Shown here: one piece after another, positions 10,669-17,913 of the stretch
How positions within the stretch are numbered: the stretch's first letter is position 1
Layout: each line of letters begins with the position of its first letter
DNA from: Alcaligenes faecalis
GTDB lineage: Bacteria > Pseudomonadota > Gammaproteobacteria > Burkholderiales > Burkholderiaceae_B
Direction: 5' to 3'
DNA: 64,000 nt
NCBI RefSeq assembly: GCF_041521385.1
Contig: NZ_CP168006.1
Location: forward strand, 372,001 to 436,000
Notes under the pieces: generated by a model
Database searches by the model: none
The model's input: only the letters and a program-made list of their open reading frames with translations
Told to the model about the DNA's origin: nothing
Program-made: the position numbers and the translations under genes

Positions 10669-10923
10669 TCAGTCCAGGCTATCTGCCGGTTCAGCCTGTA
10701 GCGCTGGCGAACCGGCTGACATATACAAACTAAGCGCACACGCCACCGCAGCGGCCAGCCAAAACAGAAAAAACGCCACCGTATAAAAAGTCAGTCGATC
10801 TACTTGCATATGTCCAAGCACAATGATGTCCAACGGGTCTACCAAAGCAAACACAATTGCACTCAGCACCCCGGCGACCAGGAATGAAGGCCACAGTATC
10901 CACATCAACGATCGGATGGTCAT
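10669..10923 (-). CDS. Small two-helix membrane protein at the end of the cco operon
   Basis: The protein has 84 residues from the ATG at 10923, which is preceded by a strong AGAAGGGGG ribosome binding site; longer starts at 10950 (ATG) and 10983 (TTG) lack one. Two hydrophobic helices are visible, about residues 5-27 (LMWILWPSFLVAGVLSAIVF) and 43-66 (FYTVAFFLFWLAAAVACALSL). It follows the short ccoH and ends just before a terminator, so it is the last gene of the cbb3 unit. I recognise it only as a small conserved-looking membrane protein; a role in oxidase assembly or stability is inference from position. Confidence 0.7.
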   Translation of the reverse strand: MTIRSLMWILWPSFLVAGVLSAIVFALVDPLDIIVLGHMQVDRLTFYTVAFFLFWLAAAVACALSLYMSAGSPALQAEPADSLD

Positions 10924-10990
10924 TCGTACCCCCTTCTTGAACGGAAACATACTTTTCTCAACCCCAGCGTAACGGTGTATCAACTACTTT

Positions 10991-11194
10991 TTAAGGCTGC
11001 TCGGGTGCCGACTCTACCTTGCTGACAACCAGACCCTGTTTGACCCCCCCATCTGTAATCCCTTGATTACTGAAGTTCTGGAAGGCCAGCACAATGGTAA
11101 TGACACAGCCCACGATAGCCAGAGCTGGCCCCGCCATCAACAACCATGGCCACGGCTCGCGCCACCAGGGTCCACTGTCCTTTGATTCGTCCAT
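10991..11194 (-). CDS. ccoH: Short CcoH/FixH-type cbb3 oxidase assembly protein
   Basis: A 67-residue protein with the FixH signature: the W-rich entry WWREPWPWLLMAGPALAIVG leading into a single membrane helix (about 16-39), then a short periplasmic part ending in GGVKQGLVVSK, which resembles the conserved YYKQGL segment after the FixH helix. FixH/CcoH proteins help assemble or stabilise cbb3 oxidase. Typical FixH is about 150 residues, so the periplasmic domain is largely missing. It lies 18 bases after ccoG in the same transcript. Its ribosome binding site is weak (AAGAGC). Confidence 0.75.
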   Translation of the reverse strand: MDESKDSGPWWREPWPWLLMAGPALAIVGCVITIVLAFQNFSNQGITDGGVKQGLVVSKVESAPEQP

Positions 11195-11212
11195 GTTTTG
11201 CTCTTTATAAAG

Positions 11213-12712
11213 TTACTGAGGAATGTAAAAACTACTACGTTCGTTCACATACGTCTTGCGGCCACCTTCATGCTCGCCCGTCGCCTGAATGGAAATATCA
11301 TACAGGCCCGGTTTGGCACTACTAATTGGGACTTGCACCACAACCGGCAGCAGCCTATTGCCGGCAGGCGCCACCTGAATATGATCCTGGCCGTTCTCGG
11401 TCAAATGAATACGCGCGCCCTCCAGACCAGTGACAGACAACTGCAGCTCCATAGCCTCTTCCGAGGTGTTGATGACTTGCAAACGGAACACGTTCTCAAT
11501 CATGCCACCGGGCACTTCACGTCCCAGTGCACCACGGTCACGGATCACATCCACACGCATGGGCGTACGGGTCGCCAAGGTATAGACGAAAGCACCACAA
11601 ATAACGCCCAGGATCAGGATATAAGACAGCACACGCGGACGCAGCATACGGCGTCGCACCTGAGACTGCGTCATGCGTTCCTTGATGGCACGCTCCGAGG
11701 TGTAGCGAATCAGGCCTTTTTCATAGCCCATCTTATCCATGACCTGGTCACAGACGTCCACACAGGCGCCACAGCCAATACACATGTATTGCAGGCCATC
11801 ACGAATATCGATTCCAGTCGGGCAGACCTGAACACAGAGACTGCAATCCACACAGTCGCCCATGCCCGCCTCTTTGTGATCAATCTTGCGAGATCGGCCA
11901 CCGCGGGTTTCACCACGCACGAAGTCGTAGGTCACCACAAAAGTATCGCTGTCCACCATGGCACTTTGGAACCGTGCGTAGGGGCACATGTACTTACAGA
12001 CGGCTTCGCGCATGAAACCAGCGTTACCCCAGGTGGCAAAGGCATAGAACAAGAGCCAGAACCACTGCCAAGGGCCCAGGGACAAAGCGATCAGTTCACC
12101 ACCCAATTCGCGGATAGGAGCGAAGTAGCCAATAAAGGTAAAACCGGTCCACAAAGCGATCACGACCCACAGGAAGTGCTTGGTGGCTTTGAGGCGTAGT
12201 TTGCGAGCGTTCCAGGCCTGCTCATCCAGGCGGATACGCGCCAGACGGTCTCCCTCTACCTTGCGTTCGACCCACATGAAGATCTCGGTGTAGACCGTCT
12301 GCGGACAGGCGTAGCCACAAAACAAGCGGCCCGCCATGGCAGTGAAAAGGAATAAGGAGAAGGCAGATATCAGCAGCAGCACCGTCAGGTAAATAACGTC
12401 CTGAGGCCACAGAATCATGCCAAAGATATAGAACTTGCGCTCCAGCAGGTCAAACAGCACGGCCTGACGACCATGCCATTCCAACCAAGGCAAACCATAG
12501 AAAATGATCTGCGTGAAATACACCATCCAGATCCGCCAACGGGCGAACACGCCCTTGACGGATCGTGGATAGATTTTACTGCGGACATCGACCAGCGCCT
12601 TCTCGACTTGCGGAGAGGTTCCACCCGCTCCCTTGGTGTTACGTGGAGGTTGCCACTTGGGCACAGTTCCCTGCGCATTATCAGCACTGGGTTGGGAAGA
12701 ATCACTACTCAT
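11213..12712 (-). CDS. ccoG: Cytochrome c oxidase accessory protein CcoG (FixG/RdxA)
   Basis: CcoG is a membrane iron-sulfur protein that reduces Cu(II) to Cu(I) during cbb3 oxidase maturation (family knowledge). The 499 residues show several membrane helices, the CGYACPQT motif near residue 125, and two 4Fe-4S cluster motifs, CVDCSLCVQVCP (about 277-288) and CIGCGACVDVCD (about 302-313). A C-terminal immunoglobulin-like periplasmic domain (about 375-499) completes the FixG layout. The ATG at 12712 is preceded by AGGA at good spacing. It lies 37 bases after ccoP and 18 before ccoH. Confidence 0.95.
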   Translation of the reverse strand: MSSDSSQPSADNAQGTVPKWQPPRNTKGAGGTSPQVEKALVDVRSKIYPRSVKGVFARWRIWMVYFTQIIFYGLPWLEWHGRQAVLFDLLERKFYIFGMILWPQDVIYLTVLLLISAFSLFLFTAMAGRLFCGYACPQTVYTEIFMWVERKVEGDRLARIRLDEQAWNARKLRLKATKHFLWVVIALWTGFTFIGYFAPIRELGGELIALSLGPWQWFWLLFYAFATWGNAGFMREAVCKYMCPYARFQSAMVDSDTFVVTYDFVRGETRGGRSRKIDHKEAGMGDCVDCSLCVQVCPTGIDIRDGLQYMCIGCGACVDVCDQVMDKMGYEKGLIRYTSERAIKERMTQSQVRRRMLRPRVLSYILILGVICGAFVYTLATRTPMRVDVIRDRGALGREVPGGMIENVFRLQVINTSEEAMELQLSVTGLEGARIHLTENGQDHIQVAPAGNRLLPVVVQVPISSAKPGLYDISIQATGEHEGGRKTYVNERSSFYIPQ

Positions 12713-12749
12713 TGCATGTCCTGAAGACGTCAGATCAATTTAAAACACG

Positions 12750-13664
12750 TTAGTTAGCTTGGGTAGGCGCGGGATTGGACAAGCCCCAGACCCAACCTGC
12801 CAGCAACCGGATCTGCTCTGGCGTCAGCGTTCCTTTTTGTGCCGGCATCTGGTTCGTGCGGCCCTGTAGCACCGTCTGAACAATCGTGGCCTCGGAACTG
12901 CCATACAGCCAGTAATCATCTGTCAGATCAGGCGCCCCCATCAGCGTGTTACCTTTGGCATCCGCACCGTGACAGGCAAAACATGCGCTGTCGTACACGC
13001 GCTTGCCCGCAACCAGACGCAAAGGATCTGCTGCCAGGCCAGACAAAGAACGCACATACTGAGCCACATCCGAGGCTTCAGCTGGGCTGAACTGGGACTG
13101 TGGCGGCATGATGCCGGTACGGCCTTCAGTAATGGTGTACAGAATTGCATCGGGCTCGCCCCCCCACAACCAGGCTTTATTAGCCAGGTTAGGAAAGCTC
13201 GGGGAACCCTGAGCGTCCGAGCCGTGGCACTGGGCGCAGTTATTCAGGAACAGGCGCTGACCAATTTCACGAGCTTGCGAATCATGAGCAATCTCTTCAA
13301 TAGGCATGTCGCGGTAACGAGCGTAGACAGGCTCCAGGCGCGCATTGATTTCGGCCTGCTGTTGCTTGACCTGCTGACCAGCGGTAAAGCCCAAGGTGCC
13401 CTTGAAACTACCCAAACCGGGATACAGCACCAGATAACCCAAAGCAAAGATACACAGGCCGATATACATCACCGTCCACCAGCGAGGCACAGGTGTATTC
13501 AGCTCGGTCAAATCGCCGTCCCAGACGTGACCGGTCTCTTCCACGTCTACGGTTTTGCCCAGAAATGCGCGCTGGGTAAAGAGCAGCCATAAACAAAATA
13601 TAATGCCAAGCAAGGCAATGCCGGAAATCCACAGGCTCCAGCCATTATTAAAAAAGTCACTCAT
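12750..13664 (-). CDS. ccoP: cbb3-type cytochrome c oxidase subunit III (CcoP)
   Basis: CcoP is the dihaem c subunit that feeds electrons into the cbb3 oxidase. The 304 residues begin with two membrane helices (about 9-30 and 62-81), as in long-type CcoP, followed by two cytochrome c domains with haem sites CAQCH (143-147) and CFACH (228-232) and distal methionines in IMPPQ and QMPAQ. Its ATG overlaps the ccoQ stop by four bases (ATGA), so the two are translationally coupled. Confidence 0.97.
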   Translation of the reverse strand: MSDFFNNGWSLWISGIALLGIIFCLWLLFTQRAFLGKTVDVEETGHVWDGDLTELNTPVPRWWTVMYIGLCIFALGYLVLYPGLGSFKGTLGFTAGQQVKQQQAEINARLEPVYARYRDMPIEEIAHDSQAREIGQRLFLNNCAQCHGSDAQGSPSFPNLANKAWLWGGEPDAILYTITEGRTGIMPPQSQFSPAEASDVAQYVRSLSGLAADPLRLVAGKRVYDSACFACHGADAKGNTLMGAPDLTDDYWLYGSSEATIVQTVLQGRTNQMPAQKGTLTPEQIRLLAGWVWGLSNPAPTQAN

Positions 13665-13834
13665 TCGGAACCCCCAGGGTTTTTATCGTTGCTTCCCTCG
13701 TCGGGCAAGGCGAAAGGCAGAAGCGCGGCTTCTTCGTTGGCCTGGCGGCGTCCCCGAGAGAACGCCCACCAGCAAATGCCAAGGAAGGTTGCCATCGCCA
13801 AAGCAGTCATAACACCGTTGATGATGGCTACCAT
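13661..13834 (-). CDS. ccoQ: cbb3-type cytochrome c oxidase subunit CcoQ
   Basis: A 57-residue membrane protein, MVAIINGVMTALAMATFL..., with one helix (about 3-24) followed by an R/E-rich cytoplasmic tail ending GGSE. Size, single helix, basic RGRR after the helix and position between ccoO and ccoP identify CcoQ, which stabilises the complex. The start directly follows the ccoO stop (TAAATG) and the stop overlaps the ccoP start. Confidence 0.92.
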   Translation of the reverse strand: MVAIINGVMTALAMATFLGICWWAFSRGRRQANEEAALLPFALPDEGSNDKNPGGSE

Positions 13835-14494
13835 TTAGAAGCTCCCCTGCTCCACAGCCTTGGCAGCTGCGTCGCGACTGGCCACACCCAAGCCCTGCAG
13901 ATAAGCGACGACCGCGTCTTCCTCGGTCTTGCCTACCAATTGCTCTGGCGCGGCATCAATTTGTTCCTGCGTGTAAGGCACACCCAACTTACGCAGCACA
14001 TTCATACGGTCCTGGATATTTGCCCCTTCCACCGAGTTTTTCTGCAGCCAAGGATAGGCAGGCATATTGGACTCTTTCACTACATTGCGTGGATTGCGCA
14101 GGTGAATGCGGTGCCACTCGTCGTTGTAGCGCTGACCCACACGGGCCAAATCCGGGCCGGTACGCTTGGAGCCCCACAAGAAGGGGTAGTCGTACACCGA
14201 CTCACCAGCCAGCGAATAAGGACCATAGCGTTGTACTTCGGACTGCAACATACGGATCTGCTGGGAGTGACAACCTACACAACCCTCGCGGATGTAGATG
14301 TCACGCCCCATCAGGCGCAAGGGCTCGTACGGCTCAACCCCTTCAGTGGGCTGGGTGGTCGAGTGCTGAAAAAACAAAGGAACGATTTGTACCAAGCCCG
14401 CGAAGGAAATCACCAAAATACTCAGAATAATCAGCAGCCCGGTATTTCTCTCGATCGTGGCATGAGAAAAGCGTTTATTAGTGTCATTAGCCAT
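13835..14494 (-). CDS. ccoO: cbb3-type cytochrome c oxidase subunit II (CcoO)
   Basis: CcoO is the monohaem c subunit of cbb3 oxidase. The 219 residues contain one N-terminal membrane helix (about 19-41) and one haem c site, CVGCH (72-76), with the family neighbour [10 protein letters not shown] near 111. GGAG lies before the ATG at good spacing. It starts 10 bases after the ccoN stop and abuts ccoQ. Confidence 0.97.
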   Translation of the reverse strand: MANDTNKRFSHATIERNTGLLIILSILVISFAGLVQIVPLFFQHSTTQPTEGVEPYEPLRLMGRDIYIREGCVGCHSQQIRMLQSEVQRYGPYSLAGESVYDYPFLWGSKRTGPDLARVGQRYNDEWHRIHLRNPRNVVKESNMPAYPWLQKNSVEGANIQDRMNVLRKLGVPYTQEQIDAAPEQLVGKTEEDAVVAYLQGLGVASRDAAAKAVEQGSF

Positions 14495-14504
14495 GATTTA
14501 CTCC

Positions 14505-15992
14505 TTAGGCCAGCAAGGTGGTCTGGCCCACCAGTGCTGGGTCGCGGGCATCCGGGTTTTTCAGAGGCACAACAGGGTTGATATCTTTTTGACCTGCACG
14601 AATGGTCAGAAACACGTTCCAGGACATGAGCAAGATACCGGCCACAAAGAAGGCGCCGCCCAAAGCACGGATTGCGTAGAAGGGGTAAGTCGCCTTCACG
14701 ACCTCCACAAAGCTGTAGGTCAAGGTGCCATCCACACTGGTAGCACGCCACATCAGGCCTTGCATAACGCCGGCAATCCACATCGCGGCGATATACAGCA
14801 CAACGCCCAGGGTCGCCAGCCAGAAATGCAGGTCGATCAGACGAGGACGAGCCATTTCAGTGCGGCCGTACAGACGTGGGATCAAGTAATACAAGGAGCC
14901 GAAGGTGATCATGGCAACCCAGCCCAGCGCACCGGAGTGCACGTGACCCACTGTCCAGTCGGTGTAGTGCGACAGCGCATTGACCGTACGGATAGCCATC
15001 ATGGAACCTTCAAAGGTAGACATACCGTAGAAGGACAAAGCCACAACCATGAACTTCAGGATGGCATCCGTACGCAGCTTGTGCCAGGCACCGGACAAGG
15101 TCATGATGCCGTTGATCATGCCACCCCAGGAGGGGGCCAACAGAATCAGGGAGAACGCCATACCCAGCGATTGCGTCCAGTCTGGCAAAGAGGTGTACAG
15201 CAAGTGGTGAGGACCGGCCCACATGTACGTAAAGCCCAGAGCCCAGAAGTGGACAATGGACAAGCGGTAGGAGTAAATGGGACGGTTGGCCTGTTTGGGG
15301 ATGAAGTAGTACATCATGCCCAGGAAGGACGTGGTCAGGAAAAAGCCCACGGCGTTATGGCCGTACCACCACTGCACCATGGCGTCCTGCACACCGGCGT
15401 AGGCCGAGTAGGACTTCATGAAGCTGACTGGCAGTTCCAGGTTATTGAAAATGTGCAAGACAGCGATCGTGACAATGTAGGAGCCAAAGAACCAGTTGGC
15501 TACATAGATGTGACGCACACGGCGCTTGACGATCGTGCCAAAGAACACAATGGCGTAAGCCACCCAGACCAGCGTGATCAGGATGTCGATGGGCCATTCC
15601 AGTTCGGCATACTCTTTGGAGCTGGTGTAGCCCATAGGCAGGGTAATGACCGCAGCCACCAGCACAGCCTGCCACCCCCAAAAGGTAAAGGCAGCCAGCT
15701 TATCGCAGAACAAACGGGCCTGACAGGTACGCTGTACCACATAGTAGGAAGTGGCAAACAAGCCAGTTCCACCAAAGGCAAAAATCACAGCGTTCGTATG
15801 CAGTGGACGTAAACGCCCAAAACTAAGCCACGGTGTGTCGAAATTGAGTTCTGGCCAAATCAACTGCAAGGCAATAAAAAGGCCTATTGCCATGCCGATG
15901 ACGCCCCAAAATACGGTCATGATGGTGAACTGTCTCACGATCCCGTAATTGAAGACTTCGGCGTTATTTCCGACTGCATCGGAAGTGCCCAT
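14505..15992 (-). CDS. ccoN: cbb3-type cytochrome c oxidase catalytic subunit I (CcoN)
   Basis: CcoN reduces oxygen to water at a haem b3-CuB centre and works at very low oxygen. The 495 residues form about 12 membrane helices. Haem and copper histidines are visible in [12 protein letters not shown] (about 65), [22 protein letters not shown] and the late [11 protein letters not shown] segment. It is the first gene of ccoNOQPGH. A perfect FNR box lies 76 bases upstream, and AGGGGAAGC precedes the ATG as ribosome binding site. Confidence 0.98.
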   Translation of the reverse strand: MGTSDAVGNNAEVFNYGIVRQFTIMTVFWGVIGMAIGLFIALQLIWPELNFDTPWLSFGRLRPLHTNAVIFAFGGTGLFATSYYVVQRTCQARLFCDKLAAFTFWGWQAVLVAAVITLPMGYTSSKEYAELEWPIDILITLVWVAYAIVFFGTIVKRRVRHIYVANWFFGSYIVTIAVLHIFNNLELPVSFMKSYSAYAGVQDAMVQWWYGHNAVGFFLTTSFLGMMYYFIPKQANRPIYSYRLSIVHFWALGFTYMWAGPHHLLYTSLPDWTQSLGMAFSLILLAPSWGGMINGIMTLSGAWHKLRTDAILKFMVVALSFYGMSTFEGSMMAIRTVNALSHYTDWTVGHVHSGALGWVAMITFGSLYYLIPRLYGRTEMARPRLIDLHFWLATLGVVLYIAAMWIAGVMQGLMWRATSVDGTLTYSFVEVVKATYPFYAIRALGGAFFVAGILLMSWNVFLTIRAGQKDINPVVPLKNPDARDPALVGQTTLLA

Positions 15993-16067
15993 TTGCTTCC
16001 CCTAAACAAACATTGTTAATACAAGCGACAACAACTTACATCATCCCGCAAGTCGATAAACTGCTAC

Positions 16068-16081
16068 TTGATGCTTATCAA
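16068..16081. promoter_or_regulatory. FNR box of the ccoNOQPGH promoter
   Basis: TTGATGCTTATCAA is a perfect FNR palindrome. Read toward ccoN, a GATGAT -10 element (16045-16040) is centred 32 bases from the box centre, the spacing of class II FNR promoters (box at -41.5). The start would be near 16033, with a 40-base leader. Confidence 0.85.
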
Positions 16082-16117
16082 AAAACATCGGAAAGCACGC
16101 ATTCGTGCGTATTTCCG
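16080..16117 (-). terminator. Terminator separating the ccoI-like/ccoS unit from ccoN
   Basis: A hairpin with outer stem CGGAAA/TTTCCG (16089-16094 with 16112-16117) and an inner stem around a four-base loop is followed, on the minus strand, by GATGTTTTTT. The T6 lies at 16085-16080 and touches the FNR box of the next unit. It makes ccoNOQPGH transcriptionally separate from the upstream genes. Confidence 0.7.
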
Positions 16118-16174
16118 CCCTGCAGACTGTGTGTCGCCGACCATTTGCAGGGCTAAAAAACAAATCAGTAAGAA

Positions 16175-16360
16175 TCAGGTGTCAGGTGGACGCTCTGCGC
16201 CCGACAGACCCGCTGTGGAGTCGTCGTCCTGCAAGATGGAGTCAGCCGCATTGCCCGTATCTTCAAACTGGCCAGCAAAAATGGCCCACCAGAAAGACAC
16301 GCCGATAACAATGACCAAAAAAATGGAGATAGGGATCAGGACCAGCAACGAGCCAAACAT
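16175..16360 (-). CDS. ccoS: cbb3-type oxidase assembly protein CcoS
   Basis: A 61-residue membrane protein that starts MFGSLLVLIPISIFLVIVIG with one helix (about 3-25), followed by the family segment FWWAIFAGQFEDTGNAADSIL. CcoS is needed for cofactor insertion into cbb3 oxidase. The ATG at 16360 follows the stop of the CcoI-like gene by a single base, so the two form one unit. The last 16 residues are rich in D and S. Confidence 0.9.
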   Translation of the reverse strand: MFGSLLVLIPISIFLVIVIGVSFWWAIFAGQFEDTGNAADSILQDDDSTAGLSGAERPPDT

Positions 16361-16361
16361 A

Positions 16362-17330
16362 TCAGCCCTGCCTTGCTGCTGGGCCCGTCCACTGGGCCGG
16401 TACCTCGCGGCTGCGGCTACGATAGATGCGCCAGGAGTTGGCCGCCACGGCCAAAGAGGACACCAGCATACTGACAGCGGCCAACCAAGGGGCCACAATC
16501 CCCACGGCAGCCAAGGGAGTCATAAGCAAATGCCAGATAATCGAACCATACAGGTTTTGACGGGCGATGCGACCCGTTTGCTGGGTCAGCTGTACCACTT
16601 CAAACTCGCTCTTGGCAGGTCGAGCCAGCAAGCCGGCATGCGCTGAAGCAACGGCGGAGGGAACCGACATGGACATGGCACAGGGACAGCTCATGACCAG
16701 CATGGCAACCACAACGGGAACGACGTGCGAAGGGTCCATCCAGTACCAGACCAAACCAAAGGCGGCGGCCAGTACCAGTTGAATGCTGACAAACCAGAAT
16801 GCCAAGGTATTGGCATGACCTGTCACGGACTGGCGAAAGCGTTCGATCAGGTCATGGGATGCGGACTGCATCACAGACTGGCGCGCGCAAAGCTCCAAAT
16901 AACGGGCCGTCAACAAAAAGGCCACGAACATCGTGACCGAGTCGTAATACACCTCGCCCTGCTGCGTCCAGGTGTTGTAGACGCTGGGCAGGAAGGCGCC
17001 AACAATGCCCAAGGCCACCGGCACATCCATGCCTACGCGACCTTCGGACAAGCTTTTCACTGCCCCTTTCAAGATAGGCCAGGCACAGTACAGGACAACG
17101 GGCATGGTCAAGCACAGACCGGCCCAGTTCATGAGCACAATGACTTGCGAGAGCGATTCGATATCTTCCGCGCGAGTGCTGAAGGAGCGCATATAACCCG
17201 GAAAAGCAAACATCATCACCTGCATGGCAGCCAGCCAAGACAAACCCAAACGGGCTAAGGTGTGTCGCCGACGCGACCGCTGCTCATCAGTGAGAGGCTT
17301 TGGGAGAGAAAAAATCGAATATGCGCGCAT
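16362..17330 (-). CDS. CcoI-like P1B-ATPase membrane core lacking all catalytic domains
   Basis: In the ccoI position, but only 322 residues instead of about 750-800. It aligns by eye with the membrane part of CcoI/FixI: RLGLSWLAAMQVMMFAF (helix A), VVLYCAWPILKGA, RVGMDVPVALGIV, GEVYYDSVTMFVAFLLTARY, then the SCPCAMS motif (CPC, 215-217) and the last helices ending SMLVSSLAVAANSWRI. The actuator domain (TGE), phosphorylation site (DKTGT), hinge (GDGxND) and N-terminal metal-binding domain are absent; the chain passes directly from helix to helix. In helix 7 the usual YN is WH. The start is ATG 17330 (a GTG at 17348 is possible), with no ribosome binding site but an FNR box exactly 41.5 bases upstream. 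It cannot hydrolyse ATP, so active copper transport is unlikely; a passive or scaffold role in copper delivery is inference. Confidence 0.8.
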   Translation of the reverse strand: MRAYSIFSLPKPLTDEQRSRRRHTLARLGLSWLAAMQVMMFAFPGYMRSFSTRAEDIESLSQVIVLMNWAGLCLTMPVVLYCAWPILKGAVKSLSEGRVGMDVPVALGIVGAFLPSVYNTWTQQGEVYYDSVTMFVAFLLTARYLELCARQSVMQSASHDLIERFRQSVTGHANTLAFWFVSIQLVLAAAFGLVWYWMDPSHVVPVVVAMLVMSCPCAMSMSVPSAVASAHAGLLARPAKSEFEVVQLTQQTGRIARQNLYGSIIWHLLMTPLAAVGIVAPWLAAVSMLVSSLAVAANSWRIYRSRSREVPAQWTGPAARQG

Positions 17331-17336
17331 GGAAGG

Positions 17337-17378
17337 ACTATAAGCCACTGATATTTCTTCATTCTTGATTTAAATCAA
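17337..17378 (-). promoter_or_regulatory. FNR-dependent promoter of the ccoI-like/ccoS unit
   Basis: The box TTGATTTAAATCAA (17365-17378) is a perfect FNR palindrome. On the minus strand TATAGT (17342-17337) is a 5/6 match to the -10 consensus and is centred exactly 32 bases from the box centre. This class II geometry puts the start point at about 17330, the A of the ATG, implying a leaderless mRNA. The same palindrome can act on the plus strand. Confidence 0.75.
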
Positions 17379-17404
17379 TACGACTTTGTTTGGATCCTAT
17401 ATCG

Positions 17405-17497
17405 TTGTCCCTATGCATCTTGTTCAGGCCGTTCCCCCCCCAACACGGCGCTAACTGTTCAATGCTTTCAAGGCTGCTACTTGGCAGCCTTTTTTTT
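17405..17497 (+). ncRNA. Candidate FNR-linked small RNA with a C8 loop
   Basis: The stretch between the FNR box (17365-17378) and a strong terminator (17470-17497) is about 90 bases and holds no credible gene. A possible -10, TATATC (17398-17403), is 29 bases from the box centre, three short of the ideal. The RNA would fold a 5-bp hairpin GCCGT/ACGGC (17428-17432, 17445-17449) that displays eight consecutive Cs (17434-17441), suitable for pairing with G-rich ribosome binding sites. FNR-induced small RNAs are known in E. coli and Neisseria (FnrS). The assignment here is inference. Confidence 0.45.
17470..17497 (+). terminator. Rho-independent terminator of the candidate small RNA
   Basis: AAGGCTGC (17470-17477) pairs with GCAGCCTT (17484-17491), loop of six, followed by T6 to 17497. 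No plus-strand gene lies upstream that would need it. Confidence 0.85.
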
Positions 17498-17913
17498 ATG
17501 CCAAAACACAAGGTAAAACAACGATTGTGCATTGGCGATTTGCTCCTTGCACAGCCAAATCCAGCACGCCCTCTCGCTATGAGAATGGATTTATTATCAA
17601 TACCTTGCATGAAAAAACGCCGCTCTGTGCATACCAATCAACTCACGAAACAGTGAACCCTCAATTTAAAAGCAGGCAGCTCTGACCACCCGTTTCACAA
17701 ATCTTTTCGTGCCCGTTTTTCACGCTTTTTTTTGCACTTCCACAGCCTAAAAAAACCACTGCCATCAAATATCAAGCCTTAAAATTTGATATTTGAAAAA
17801 TGTAGCTTTTAAGCAAAAAGTCTGTACCCAAATAAAAAAGCAGCCCACCGACTGGAGCGTACGGTGGGCTGCCTGCAACCAGAGAAGGGGCTATCTACCC
17901 TTCCCTGTCCTGC
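17498..17913. other. Intergenic region downstream of aceA
   Basis: These 416 bases hold no supported gene. They contain a perfect 11-base inverted repeat, TCAAATATCAA (17765-17775) and TTGATATTTGA (17786-17796), several A/T runs, and the aceA terminator. Confidence 0.5.
17831..17872 (-). terminator. Terminator of aceA
   Basis: GCAGCCCACCG (17840-17850) pairs perfectly with CGGTGGGCTGC (17862-17872). On the minus strand the stem is followed by TTTTTTATT. It lies 41 bases after the aceA stop. Confidence 0.93.

Noticed and set aside
17359..17637. Open frame of 92 codons on the minus strand over the same interval
   Set aside because: Cysteine- and arginine-rich translation with no ribosome binding site, overlapping the FNR box and terminator; no family resemblance.
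17390..17656. Open frame of 88 codons downstream of the FNR box
   Set aside because: It starts at a TTG without a ribosome binding site, runs through the strong terminator at 17470-17497 and has no recognisable domain.
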